From NCBI GenBank assembly GCA_000717735.1, contig JOBE01000030.1, positions 1-64,000 on the forward strand: DNA of 64,000 nt, given 5' to 3'. Positions 44,338 through 52,216 of the stretch are shown here, one piece after another. Numbering within the stretch: position 1 is the first letter of the stretch; every line of letters begins with the position of its first letter. The notes below the pieces were generated by a model. It searched no databases and was not told the origin of the DNA. It was given only the letters and a program-made list of their open reading frames with translations. This DNA is from Streptomyces griseoluteus. GTDB taxonomy: Bacteria; Actinomycetota; Actinomycetes; Streptomycetales; Streptomycetaceae. The translations under genes and the position numbers were made by a program.

Positions 44338-44690
44338 TCATGGCCGGAAGAGATGGGAGGATCCGGTGATCTCGAGGAGTCGGGTCACGGCGGGGCTGGC
44401 GTCCACGACGCTGAGGTCTGCTGTTCATCCAGGGCGTGCAGACGGGCGCGTAGGAGCGTGTTGAGGCCCGTGGAGTCGCAGAAGGAGACCTGCGAGAGGT
44501 CGAGACTCACGTCGGCCCCGGGGCCGTCGTACAGGAGGGCCGTTCTCAGGTCGGTGGCGGTGGCGGTGGCGGTGGCGGTGGCGGTGGCGGTGTCGATCTC
44601 TCCGCGCACCGTGACGAATACCCCCGTCTTGGCGGGGGTCACGGACACATCCGGGCGAGACCTGTGCGTCACCGACCTCGACGCCGACAC
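44338..44690 (-). pseudogene. STAS-domain gene with frameshift and hexamer repeat
   Basis: Anti-sigma factor antagonist-like protein: RPDVSVTPAKTGVFVTVRGE, a (Thr-Ala)n run, then DVSLDLSQVSFCDSTGLNTL (phosphorylation loop CDSTGLN). The expected C-terminal helix lies in another frame (LSVVDASPAVTRLLEITGSS, then HLFRP and a stop at 44338), so one base has been lost or gained near 44408-44425. The in-frame product would instead end early as ...DEQQTSASWTPAPP. GTG 44690 is a tentative start. The repeat tract is listed separately. Either a recent pseudogene, a sequencing error or a phase-variable gene. Confidence 0.6.
44553..44592 (+). repeat. GGTGGC hexanucleotide tract
   Basis: Six full copies plus four bases of GGTGGC, inside the STAS gene. 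On the coding strand it gives alternating Thr-Ala codons and lengthens the region after GEID, where normal STAS domains have a short loop. Copy number could change by slippage without altering frame. Confidence 0.9.
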
Positions 44691-45061
44691 CTGACCGTGG
44701 ACATGGCGGTGGACTTGCCGGGAATCGCTGCTGGGTAGCCGAGCCGCTTCGAGGGGGCTTGCCACGCCTGGGTTCTTGCGTGCGTCTGGGCCATGATCTT
44801 CGTCGCATGCCGGGGCGACGGTGGTCACGAGGGATTTCGGGGAAGGGCTGCGTAGGCTTGCGGGGTTATGGCGGTGGGCCGCGGCGAGCGGGCGAAGCCC
44901 CTGGCACTGCCTGATGATGCGTCAGTGAAGTCAGCAATGGGACAGCGTGAGTCCTGCTACACCTGGGGACAGCTGACCGAACATGCGAATCGTTGTACGC
45001 TCCGAAGGCCGCCCTTGACCTGCAGAAGTAGGCAGGGAGCAGACAAATCGGGAGTTTTGCA
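44691..45061. other. Intergenic region before panD
   Basis: About 370 bases without a supported gene. The part from about 44930 is AT-richer than its surroundings and should contain the panD promoter; TTGACC at 45013-45018 could be a -35 box, but I see no clean -10 at the right distance. Confidence 0.45.
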
Positions 45062-45487
45062 ATGTTCCGGACAATGTTCAAGTCCAAGATCCACCGGGCG
45101 ACCGTGACCCAGGCGGACCTGCACTATGTCGGTTCCGTCACCGTCGACGCGGACCTGATGGAGGCGGCCGACCTCCTTCCCGGTGAGCTGGTGCACATCG
45201 TCGACATCGACAACGGGGCCCGCCTGGAGACCTACGTCATCGAGGGTGAGCGCGGTTCCGGGGTCATCGGGATCAACGGCGCCGCCGCCCACCTCGTGCA
45301 CCCCGGCGACCTCGTGATCCTCATCAGTTACGCGCAGGTCGAGGACGCCGAGGCCCGGACGCTGGTTCCGCGCGTCGTGCACGTCGACGGCGACAACCGC
45401 ATCGTGGAGCTGGGGACCGACGCCTCCGCGCCCGTCCCGGGCAGCGACACGGTGCGCGGCCCGCACGCGGTGCCCGCACAGATCTGA
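45062..45487 (+). CDS. panD: Aspartate 1-decarboxylase
   Basis: 141-residue pyruvoyl enzyme that converts L-aspartate to beta-alanine for pantothenate and coenzyme A. The self-cleavage site is HYVGSVTVD with Gly24-Ser25, where Ser25 becomes the pyruvoyl group; [16 protein letters not shown] at the N-terminus and [20 protein letters not shown] are typical. Full length. Starts a three-gene set with a GNAT and a racemase-like gene (28-base gap, then a 4-base overlap). Confidence 0.96.
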   Translation: MFRTMFKSKIHRATVTQADLHYVGSVTVDADLMEAADLLPGELVHIVDIDNGARLETYVIEGERGSGVIGINGAAAHLVHPGDLVILISYAQVEDAEARTLVPRVVHVDGDNRIVELGTDASAPVPGSDTVRGPHAVPAQI

Positions 45488-45515
45488 ATCGTCCGGACCC
45501 AGGGAGACGTACCGC

Positions 45516-45860
45516 ATGGCCGAGCTGAAGATCCGCGACGACCGGACGAACGGACGCCTTGAGGCGTTCGAGGACGACACCTTCGTCGGTGTCGTCGTCT
45601 ACTTCGTCCTGGAAGCCGAGCCCCACGCGCTCGTGGCGGTGCACACGATCGTCGAGGAGGGCCACGAGGGCAAGGGGATCGCCGGAGCGCTCGTACGCGA
45701 GTTCTATACGATCGCCGCCGGCGAGGGTGTTCCCGTCGTACCGCTCTGCCCCTACGCCGCCAAGTGGGCCGAGCGTCACCCCGACGAGGCCCCGGTCCCC
45801 GCGGCCGAGGTGGTCCGCGCGGCGAAGCTCCAGCTGAAGGCCACCCCGGACCTGTGGTGA
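45516..45860 (+). CDS. GNAT-like N-acetyltransferase (YidJ type)
   Basis: 114-residue short GNAT fold protein: FVGVVVYFVLEAEPHALVAV, then HTIVEEGHEGKGIAGALVRE with the acetyl-CoA loop EGKGIAG, and PLCPYAAKWAERHPDEA. This is the compact YidJ-like group whose substrates are unknown. The stop overlaps the GTG of the next gene (GTGA). Confidence 0.88.
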   Translation: MAELKIRDDRTNGRLEAFEDDTFVGVVVYFVLEAEPHALVAVHTIVEEGHEGKGIAGALVREFYTIAAGEGVPVVPLCPYAAKWAERHPDEAPVPAAEVVRAAKLQLKATPDLW

Positions 45861-46534
45861 CCACGGGTACGGCCGGCACCCTCGCCCTGCTGCACACCTC
45901 CCCGGTCCACGTCCCCGTCTTCGACGGGCTGCGGGACCGCCACCACCCCGGGCTCGTCCTCCGCCACCTCGTCGAAGAGGAGCTGCTCGTACGGGCCAGG
46001 GAAGCCGGGCCCGACGCGGTCGCCGGGGCGGTGGCCGCCGCCCTCGCGACGGCTGTCGCGGACGGCGCCGACGCCGTGCTCTGCACCTGCTCCACGATCG
46101 GCGGGGTCGCCGAGCGGCAGGCGGGCCCGCTCGGCGTGCCCGTGCTCCGCGTGGACCGGCCCATGGCCGCCGAGGCCGCCCGCTTCCGCCGCATCGTCGT
46201 GGTGGCCGCCCTCCACTCCACCCTGGAGCCCACCGTCGCCCTCATCGCCGAGGAGTCCGGACCCGCCCCCTCGATCGTCAGCACCGCCGTGATCGAGGGC
46301 GCCTGGGAGCGGTTCGAGGCGGGGGACCGGGACGGATATCTCGACGCGGTGGCGGCGGCCGTCGACGCGGCGCCGGACACGGACGGCAGCGTCGTCGTGC
46401 TCGCCCAGGCGTCCATGGCGGACGCCGTCGAGCGGATGACCACCCGGCGGCCCGTCCTCGCGAGTCCCCGCCCGGGGCTCGCGGCGGCCGCCGGCGCGGT
46501 GGCCGCGGCGCGTGCCGCCACGGCCGGCGCCTGA
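45857..46534 (+). CDS. Asp/Glu/hydantoin racemase-like protein
   Basis: 225-residue protein with the aspartate/glutamate racemase fold: LALLHTSPVHVPVFDGLRDR, ADAVLCTCSTIGGVAERQAG (first catalytic-type Cys within CTCS) and the later PTVALIAEESGP. The expected second cysteine near the C-terminal active site is not evident; VLAQASMAD stands in its place, so racemase activity is doubtful. Start GTG 45857 is fixed by the overlap with the GNAT gene. Terminated by the hairpin at 46551. Confidence 0.8.
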   Translation: MTTGTAGTLALLHTSPVHVPVFDGLRDRHHPGLVLRHLVEEELLVRAREAGPDAVAGAVAAALATAVADGADAVLCTCSTIGGVAERQAGPLGVPVLRVDRPMAAEAARFRRIVVVAALHSTLEPTVALIAEESGPAPSIVSTAVIEGAWERFEAGDRDGYLDAVAAAVDAAPDTDGSVVVLAQASMADAVERMTTRRPVLASPRPGLAAAAGAVAAARAATAGA

Positions 46535-46550
46535 CCCCGAAGGGCGGGAT

Positions 46551-46576
46551 CCGGCGGGCGTGAGAGGGCCCGCCGG
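46551..46576 (+). terminator. Hairpin terminator of the panD operon
   Basis: Perfect 9-bp stem (46551-46559 with 46568-46576) and 8-base loop, 16 bases after the racemase-like gene. Confidence 0.7.
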
Positions 46577-46621
46577 GTCACCCTGGAAAGGGGGAGGGAC
46601 CCGTCGACCGAGAGGCCCGTC

Positions 46622-46831
46622 ATGACGCACCCGTATCCCGATCCGCTGCCGCCCTCGCCCATTCCGCCGCCGGTGCCGACACCGCCGCCGGTACCCCCGC
46701 CGAACCCGGTACCGGTCCCTCCGGACCCCGAACCCGGCCCGGCGCCGCAGCCCGGCGGACCCGTACCGGAACCCGAGCCTCAGCCCCAGCCGGGCCCCGC
46801 CGGCCGCCGCCCCGCGTCAACGCAGAGGTGA
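46622..46831 (+). CDS. Proline-rich small protein
   Basis: 69-residue protein composed mainly of Pro, Val, Glu and Gln (PIPPPVPTPPPVPPPNPVPV and PEPEPQPQPGP). GAGAGG precedes the ATG by seven bases. Short Pro-rich proteins of this kind occur next to envelope genes in Streptomyces, but no function is known. It lies 90 bases before the Rpf-type gene. Confidence 0.5.
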   Translation: MTHPYPDPLPPSPIPPPVPTPPPVPPPNPVPVPPDPEPGPAPQPGGPVPEPEPQPQPGPAGRRPASTQR

Positions 46832-46860
46832 CGGAAGGACGTTGAGCTTTCGCGTATCCC

Positions 46861-46890
46861 TTGTCACGGAGTGTGCGCCACCCCTAACTT
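46861..46890 (+). promoter_or_regulatory. Housekeeping-type promoter for the Rpf-type gene
   Basis: TTGTCA at 46861-46866, 18-base spacer and TAACTT at 46885-46890, 31 bases before the ATG. Resembles HrdB-type promoters. The leader is too short to hold the large c-di-AMP riboswitch that precedes many rpf genes. Confidence 0.45.
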
Positions 46891-46921
46891 GGACGGCTGT
46901 CGCTGTGTTCAAGGGGGGCCC

Positions 46922-48310
46922 ATGGCCGTACGCGGACGTCACCGTCGCCACCAGCCGAGCCGGATCAACCGTGCCTCGCTGACCGTCACCGCGGGAGGCG
47001 CCGGAATGACGCTGCCGCTGATCGGCGCCGGCACCGTGCAGGCCGCCTCGCTCGACGTCTGGGAAAAGGTCGCGGCCTGCGAGTCGACCTCCCACTGGAG
47101 CATCAACACGGGCAACGGCTACTTCGGCGGCCTCCAGTTCAGCCAGTCCACCTGGGAGCGGTACGGCGGCACGCACTACGCGCCGCGCGCCGACCTCGCC
47201 TCCAAGGACCAGCAGATCGCCATCGCCGAACGCGTCCTCAAGGGCCAGGGGCCCGGCGCCTGGCCGTCCTGCGGCCCCCGCGCGGGCCTCGCCCGGGGCG
47301 GCGACGCGCCGGACATCACCCCCGGCGGTACGGCGGCCAAGGCGTCGACGGGCGGGAACGCGGTCAGACCCGCCTCCCTGCCGGGACAGCGCGCCCTGCC
47401 CACGCAGCCGGCCAGGAACGCGGGCCCGACCTCCGTGCCCACGGTCCGTGAGATGTACACGGTGACGCCCGGCGACTCCCTGTCGAAGATCGCCCGCGAG
47501 GAGCACGTCCCGGGCGGCTGGAAGCGCATCTACGACACGAACCGGTCCGTCGTCGGCACCGACCCCGACCTCATCCGCCCCGGCCAGCGACTCACCCTGC
47601 GCATCGCCGCGCCCCAGCAGCCGAAGAAGCCCGCGCAGGCGGCCACGCCCCCGCCGAAGGCCGCGTCCCCGAAGACACCCCCGGCGAAGACGCCTCCGGC
47701 GAAGACGTCCACGCCGAGGAATCCCACCGCCACCGCACCTCCCGCGAAGCCCACCACCCGGCCCGCGCCGGGACGGACGACGAAGCCCAGCAGCAAGCCG
47801 ATCGCCAAACCCAGTACCAAGCCCAGCTCCGGAACGAGCACCAAGCCGAGCACCAAGCCCCGCACGAAACCCGTCTCCCAGCCGCGGCCTCCCGTCGTGA
47901 ACAAGGACGAGTACTCCGCTCCCGTCTCCGCCGGCATCGGCACCCGCTACGGCACCCGCGGCTCCTCCTGGTCCAGCGGCTACCACACGGGCGTCGACTT
48001 CCCCGTGCCCACCGGCACCTCGGTGAAGGCCGTGGCCGCCGGCCGGATCGTGTCCTCCGGATGGGGCGGCGCGTACGGCTACCAGATCGTGCTCCGCCAC
48101 GACGACGGCCGCTTCAGCCAGTACGCGCACCTCTCCGCGCTCACCGTCCGCGAGGGCCAGCGGGTGGAGGCCGGGCAGCGCATCGGGCGCTCAGGATCGA
48201 CCGGCAACAGCTCGGGACCGCACCTCCACTTCGAGGTTCGGACGGGACCCGGGTACGGCTCCGACATCGACCCCCTGGCGTACCTCAGGGCCCGCGGCGT
48301 CACCCTCTGA
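46922..48310 (+). CDS. Secreted Rpf-type transglycosylase with LysM and M23 peptidase domains
   Basis: 462-residue secreted cell-wall enzyme. A long signal peptide (about 1-42, ending near TVQAA) leads to a resuscitation-promoting-factor domain (VWEKVAACESTSHWSINTGN, then GYFGGLQFSQSTWERYGGTH; catalytic Glu in CEST). A LysM module (YTVTPGDSLSKIAREEHVPG) lies near 192-240, then a long Lys/Pro/Thr/Ser linker, then an M23 metallopeptidase (HTGVDF zinc ligands, HLHFEVR) at about 345-460. It should cleave both glycan and peptide parts of peptidoglycan during growth or germination. ATG 46922 has GGGGGG upstream. Its end overlaps the convergent DMT gene by 120 bases. Confidence 0.92.
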   Translation: MAVRGRHRRHQPSRINRASLTVTAGGAGMTLPLIGAGTVQAASLDVWEKVAACESTSHWSINTGNGYFGGLQFSQSTWERYGGTHYAPRADLASKDQQIAIAERVLKGQGPGAWPSCGPRAGLARGGDAPDITPGGTAAKASTGGNAVRPASLPGQRALPTQPARNAGPTSVPTVREMYTVTPGDSLSKIAREEHVPGGWKRIYDTNRSVVGTDPDLIRPGQRLTLRIAAPQQPKKPAQAATPPPKAASPKTPPAKTPPAKTSTPRNPTATAPPAKPTTRPAPGRTTKPSSKPIAKPSTKPSSGTSTKPSTKPRTKPVSQPRPPVVNKDEYSAPVSAGIGTRYGTRGSSWSSGYHTGVDFPVPTGTSVKAVAAGRIVSSGWGGAYGYQIVLRHDDGRFSQYAHLSALTVREGQRVEAGQRIGRSGSTGNSSGPHLHFEVRTGPGYGSDIDPLAYLRARGVTL

Positions 48311-49171
48311 CCCGGACGCCGACGGTGCCCCGGCCGGCACCGTCATCCGGTCCAGCGTGAGCTGGATCAGTCCGCCCGCGGCCACGGCCCCGCAGATCAG
48401 CGCGGCGACGGTGCCCGCGGCGCCGTAGCGGAAGCTCTCGCCGAACAGGGTCAGGCCGACGGCGGCGGCCACCACCGGGTTGACCACGGTGACCGTCGCC
48501 AGCGGGGCGGCGAGACCCGCGCCCCGATAGGAGGCCTGCGAGAGCAGCAGCCCCGTGACGGCCAGGGCCGAGAGCACGAGCAGACCGGTCCACTCCGCGA
48601 GCGGGGCCCCGGGCGTCCACTCCTCAGCCACCGACTTCGTGAACACCGAGGCGATGCCGAAGGAGACCCCCGCCGCGGCGGCGAGGACGACGCTGCGCAG
48701 CGCGGACCTGCCCACCAGGTGCGCCGCCGTGAACAGGACGGCCACGACGCCGAAGACGCAGACGGTGAGCAGCCACCGGTCGCCGTCGGCCAGCGACCGC
48801 GGCTCGGCGCCGTCGGTGAGGCTGAGCAGTCCGGCCAGGCCCACCGTGGCCATCAGTGCGCCGCGCCAGGCCCGCTGCCCTGCCCTGCGGCCGACGAAGA
48901 GGGCCGCCATCGGGAGCGCGAACACGATGGTGAGGGCGCCCAGCGGCTGGACCAGGCTGAGGGGGCCGTACGCGAGGGCCGCGACGTGCAGGGCGGCGCC
49001 GAGGCCGTTGAGCAGGACGGACACCCACCAGACCGGATTGCGCAGGGGTGCGTAGCGCGGACCGGCGGCGGAGGCCGCGACCCGCTCCTGCACGATCGCC
49101 GCGGCCGCGTAGGCGACCGCCGACACCAGGGCCAGGAGGACGGACAGCAGGAGGGGGCTCATACCTTCCAC
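48191..49171 (-). CDS. DMT family transporter
   Basis: 326-residue membrane protein with about nine to ten hydrophobic helices and the EamA-type pattern of drug/metabolite transporters (VQPLGALTIVFALPMAALFV in the first half, LATVTVVNPVVAAAVGLTLF and GESFRYG in the second). Substrate unknown. GTG 49171 or ATG 49162 could be the start. The last 40 codons, downstream of the final helix, are antisense to the end of the Rpf-type gene, so the C-terminal tail is dispensable in principle. Confidence 0.85.
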   Translation of the reverse strand: MEGMSPLLLSVLLALVSAVAYAAAAIVQERVAASAAGPRYAPLRNPVWWVSVLLNGLGAALHVAALAYGPLSLVQPLGALTIVFALPMAALFVGRRAGQRAWRGALMATVGLAGLLSLTDGAEPRSLADGDRWLLTVCVFGVVAVLFTAAHLVGRSALRSVVLAAAAGVSFGIASVFTKSVAEEWTPGAPLAEWTGLLVLSALAVTGLLLSQASYRGAGLAAPLATVTVVNPVVAAAVGLTLFGESFRYGAAGTVAALICGAVAAGGLIQLTLDRMTVPAGAPSASGSEGDAAGPEVRQGVDVGAVPGSRPNLEVEVRSRAVAGRS

Positions 49172-49450
49172 GATCTCTCTTCCCGGCCGATCGCGTCGTC
49201 GTCCCAGGGGACGTCTTCACGAGTACCGCCGTCGCAGTATTCGGCCGCCGCGTACGCCTGGAGACGTACACCCGCGCAGGTCAGAACGGGTGCAAAGGGT
49301 CTTTTTCGAGCCGTCCGGGGAGTCGCGAAAGGCAGCTAACGTGGGCGGAAAAATCGGGACCGGAAGCCGGGCCGGAGCCGGGAGCCAGTCGCAGACGAAG
49401 GCACGTCGGAACCGAACCGAACCGGCCTGCCACGACCAGGGAGGACGCGC

Positions 49451-50164
49451 GTGGATCTCGGTGAGAGCGAATCGCCGGGCGGATTCTTCGCCCTGCGCAC
49501 CACCGTGCCGGAGACCGGCGGCGCACACCGCCCGCTCGCGCGGCTGTACGCGGGGGAGGACGGCCCCCTCCGCGCGCGCGTGGACCGGGTCACCGCCCGG
49601 CTCGGCGCCCCCGAGCGGCGCGTCGGCGCCTCCGTCGCCCACCTCGGGCTCGTGGCCCGGCTCTGGTCGACCGCCCTCGGCCCCGCCGCCCTGCACGGGC
49701 GCTTCCCCGATCTCGACCCCGGCGAGCTGTACTGGGACGGGGCGCTGTCCGCGCCCGACGACCTGTGGTGGGCCGGCCGCGCGACCCGCCCGGCCACCGT
49801 GGACCAGCTCCGGGCGGCCGTCCAGGAGGCCCACCTCGTACCGCTCCATGCCGCGCTGCGCCGCGACGGGCGGATCTCCCCGCGCCTGCTGTGGGGCAAC
49901 GCGGGCTCCGCCCTCGCCGGAGCGCTGCGCGAGTTGACCCGCTGGGCGCACACCCACGGCCGCCCGGAGGTGGCCGAACGGGCCGCCCTCCTCGTCTCCG
50001 GCCTTCTCGACCACCCGGACCTCGCCGGTACGGTCCGCGGCCCCCGGCTGCGCCGCGCCAGCTGCTGTCTCTACTACCGCTGCCCCGGCGCCGGGCTGTG
50101 CGGCGACTGTGTCTTCGACCACGCCCCCCGAACGGGTTTGGATACGCGGCCGTCCGCTCCGTAA
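49451..50164 (+). CDS. (2Fe-2S)-binding protein, FhuF-like C-terminus
   Basis: 237-residue soluble protein. The end carries a four-cysteine cluster motif RRASCCLYYRCPGAGLCGDC, typical of the FhuF-type ferric reductase C-terminal domain, which binds a 2Fe-2S cluster and reduces iron in siderophore complexes. The rest is helical and Ala/Arg-rich. GTG 49451 is the start. No siderophore genes are adjacent. The preceding 278 bases hold no gene. Confidence 0.85.
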   Translation: MDLGESESPGGFFALRTTVPETGGAHRPLARLYAGEDGPLRARVDRVTARLGAPERRVGASVAHLGLVARLWSTALGPAALHGRFPDLDPGELYWDGALSAPDDLWWAGRATRPATVDQLRAAVQEAHLVPLHAALRRDGRISPRLLWGNAGSALAGALRELTRWAHTHGRPEVAERAALLVSGLLDHPDLAGTVRGPRLRRASCCLYYRCPGAGLCGDCVFDHAPRTGLDTRPSAP

Positions 50165-50224
50165 AGTTGGGCTTTTGAAAGCCGACGAGCGGCGACGTAC
50201 GAGCGAACGAGGAACCCGAAGGCC

Positions 50225-51709
50225 ATGACGGTGACCGAAGAAAACCAGGACTACGGGCCGGGCGTCGACCCCGATCGCCTGGCCGTCTGCCTCAGCGTCC
50301 TCGACGAGCTCGACAAGCTGGACGTCGACCACCCGGACGCGATCCGCGTCCGGCGCGCCACCGCCGGGATCTACCGGACCGTGAAGCAGCGCCGCCGCCA
50401 GGAGCGCCGGGCCGCCAAGACCGCCAACGACAAGGCGGTCACCGAGGCCACCGCCACCGGCTCCGCGCAGCGCATCGACGACGAGACCGAGGGCATCCTG
50501 CCGTCCTCCGTCACCGAGGAGGGCCGGATCGCGGGGATACTCCAGCGCCCGCGCTCCTGCTACGTGTGCAAGACGCGGTTCGTCGAGGTCGACTACTTCT
50601 ACCACCAGCTCTGCCAGGAGTGCGCCGCCCTGAACCGGGCCAAGCGCGAGGCGCGCGCCGACCTCACCGGCAAGCGGGCCCTGCTCACCGGCGGCCGGGC
50701 CAAGATCGGCATGTACATCGCGCTGCGGCTGCTGCGCGACGGCGCGCACACCACCATCACCACCCGCTTCCCCAAGGACGCCGTCCGCCGCTTCAAGGCG
50801 ATGGAGGACTCCGCGGACTGGATCCACCGCCTGGAGGTCGTCGGCATCGACCTGCGCGACCCGGGCCAGGCCGTGGCCCTCGCCGAGCGGATGGCCGAGG
50901 ACGGGCCGCTGGACATCCTCATCAACAACGCGACGCAGACCGTGCGCCGGCTGCCGTCGGCGTACGCCGCGCTGGTCGAGGGCGAGAACGCTCCGCTGCC
51001 GGCCGGGGACCTTCCCGAGCGGCACGTCATCGGCGCCTTCAACTCCGGCGCCGTCGCCGAGCTCGGCACCTCGGCCGCGCTGCCCGTCGGTGTCAGCGGC
51101 CTCGACGCCCAGCAGGTCTCCGACCTCGCCCTGGTCGCGGGGAACGCCAGCATCGCCCGCCACCTCGACGGCACGGCCATCGACGCGGGCGGCCTCGTGC
51201 CGGACGTCGTCGAGTCCAACACCTGGGTGCAGAGCATCGAGCAGATCTCCCCCGTGGAGCTGCTCGAGACCCAGCTGTGCAACTACACGGCGCCGTTCAT
51301 CCTGATCAGCAAGTTGCGGCCGCTGATGGCCGAGGCCGCGAAGAAGGCGTCCAGCGGGCGTTCCTACGTCGTGAACGTCTCCGCGATGGAAGGCGTCTTC
51401 AGTCGCGGCTACAAGGGTGCGGGGCACCCGAACACCAACGCGGCGAAGGCCGCGATGAACATGGTGACGCGGACCAGCGGCCAGGAGATGTTCGACACCG
51501 ACGGCATCCTCATGACCTCCGTCGACACCGGCTGGATCACCGACGAGCGTCCGCACTTCGACAAGCTGCGCCTCGCCGAGGCGGGCTTCCACGCCCCGCT
51601 CGACCTGGTCGACGGCGCGGCCCGGGTGTACGACCCGATCGTGCGCGGCGAGGAGGGCGTGGACCTGTACGGCTGCTTCCTCAAGGACTACGCCCCCGCC
51701 AACTGGTAG
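50225..51709 (+). CDS. SDR oxidoreductase with N-terminal Cys4 (zinc-ribbon-like) domain
   Basis: 494-residue protein. Residues 1-100 are helical and charged. A four-cysteine motif follows (CYVCKTRFVEVDYFYHQLCQ, then EC; two CxxC pairs near residues 113-134). The rest is a short-chain dehydrogenase: TGGRAKIGMYIALRLLRDGA (TGGxxxIG nucleotide loop), ILINNATQT (NNA), a long insertion near 270-330, and VNVSAMEGVFSRGYKGAGHP then NTNAAKAAMNM. The classical YxxxK is displaced or replaced, with Y near the GYKGAGHPNTNAAK segment. Similar zinc-ribbon/SDR fusions occur in some eukaryotes and actinobacteria; the substrate is unknown. Followed by a 15-bp hairpin. Confidence 0.85.
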   Translation: MTVTEENQDYGPGVDPDRLAVCLSVLDELDKLDVDHPDAIRVRRATAGIYRTVKQRRRQERRAAKTANDKAVTEATATGSAQRIDDETEGILPSSVTEEGRIAGILQRPRSCYVCKTRFVEVDYFYHQLCQECAALNRAKREARADLTGKRALLTGGRAKIGMYIALRLLRDGAHTTITTRFPKDAVRRFKAMEDSADWIHRLEVVGIDLRDPGQAVALAERMAEDGPLDILINNATQTVRRLPSAYAALVEGENAPLPAGDLPERHVIGAFNSGAVAELGTSAALPVGVSGLDAQQVSDLALVAGNASIARHLDGTAIDAGGLVPDVVESNTWVQSIEQISPVELLETQLCNYTAPFILISKLRPLMAEAAKKASSGRSYVVNVSAMEGVFSRGYKGAGHPNTNAAKAAMNMVTRTSGQEMFDTDGILMTSVDTGWITDERPHFDKLRLAEAGFHAPLDLVDGAARVYDPIVRGEEGVDLYGCFLKDYAPANW

Positions 51710-51732
51710 GAAGCGTTTCCCGCCGTTCCCGC

Positions 51733-51765
51733 AAGAGCGCCCCACCGGTCCGGTGGGGCGCTCTT
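51733..51765 (+). terminator. 15-bp hairpin terminator
   Basis: Perfect 15-bp stem (51733-51747 with 51751-51765), 3-base loop, 24 bases after the SDR stop, followed by a GC-poorer stretch. Confidence 0.85.
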
Positions 51766-51988
51766 CCGGCTTGTTTCACCCGATCGCGTCACACTTCCGA
51801 GCCCGGTAGAGCGCGGGCGCGCTCATTTGGTTACTCTGATGTCCACGGTCGGCCACCGAAGACACACACCGTCTTCACGGCCGATCCGGGATTGGCCTGC
51901 CACCAAGGCCGCGCTCCCGCCCGATGAACGGCGCCACCGCGACCGACCGGCACCAGTCCCACAGGTACGCGACACAGAGGAGTGCGCG

Positions 51989-52159
51989 GTGACACCCGAA
52001 CTGACGAAGCAGGAACCGCAGCCGGCCGAACGCAACGACCGGCAGCGCAAGAACGGCGAGCTGGGGAGCCTGGAAGTCTGGGCCCACGCGGCCCCGATCC
52101 GGCTCGCGGGCTACGAGGACGACCTCGCGGAGCCCCACATCCTGCCCGGCATCGACTGA
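51989..52159 (+). CDS. 56-residue peptide with conserved-looking C-terminus
   Basis: Small gene, GTG 51989 with GAGGAG six bases upstream, encoding a 56-residue protein: a charged polar N-terminal half (TKQEPQPAERNDRQRKNGEL) and a C-terminal half GSLEVWAHAAPIRLAGYEDD, LAEPHILPGID. It is flanked by a promoter-like, AT-richer region (51770-51840) and an immediate UUCG-loop terminator, so it is a self-contained transcription unit. The leader-like N-terminus and tight C-terminus resemble ribosomal peptide precursors, but no modifying enzyme is beside it. I do not recognise a named family. Confidence 0.55.
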   Translation: MTPELTKQEPQPAERNDRQRKNGELGSLEVWAHAAPIRLAGYEDDLAEPHILPGID

Positions 52160-52175
52160 TCCCTCGCTTCACACC

Positions 52176-52211
52176 CCGGTGCCCCCGGCCGTTCGCGGCC
52201 GGGGGCACCGG
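52176..52211. terminator. 16-bp hairpin with TTCG tetraloop
   Basis: Perfect 16-bp stem (52176-52191 with 52196-52211) closed by a TTCG loop, between the small peptide gene (plus) and the lipase-maturation-factor gene (minus). Bidirectional terminator. Confidence 0.88.
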
Positions 52212-52216
52212 CGCGT

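Noticed and set aside
44868..45107. A 79-codon frame overlapping the panD start
   Set aside because: It overlaps panD in another frame, has no convincing ribosome binding site, and its sequence resembles no protein.
46832..46921. c-di-AMP (ydaO-type) riboswitch before the Rpf-type gene
   Set aside because: The gap between genes is only about 90 bases and contains a promoter-like pair; it is too short for that riboswitch.
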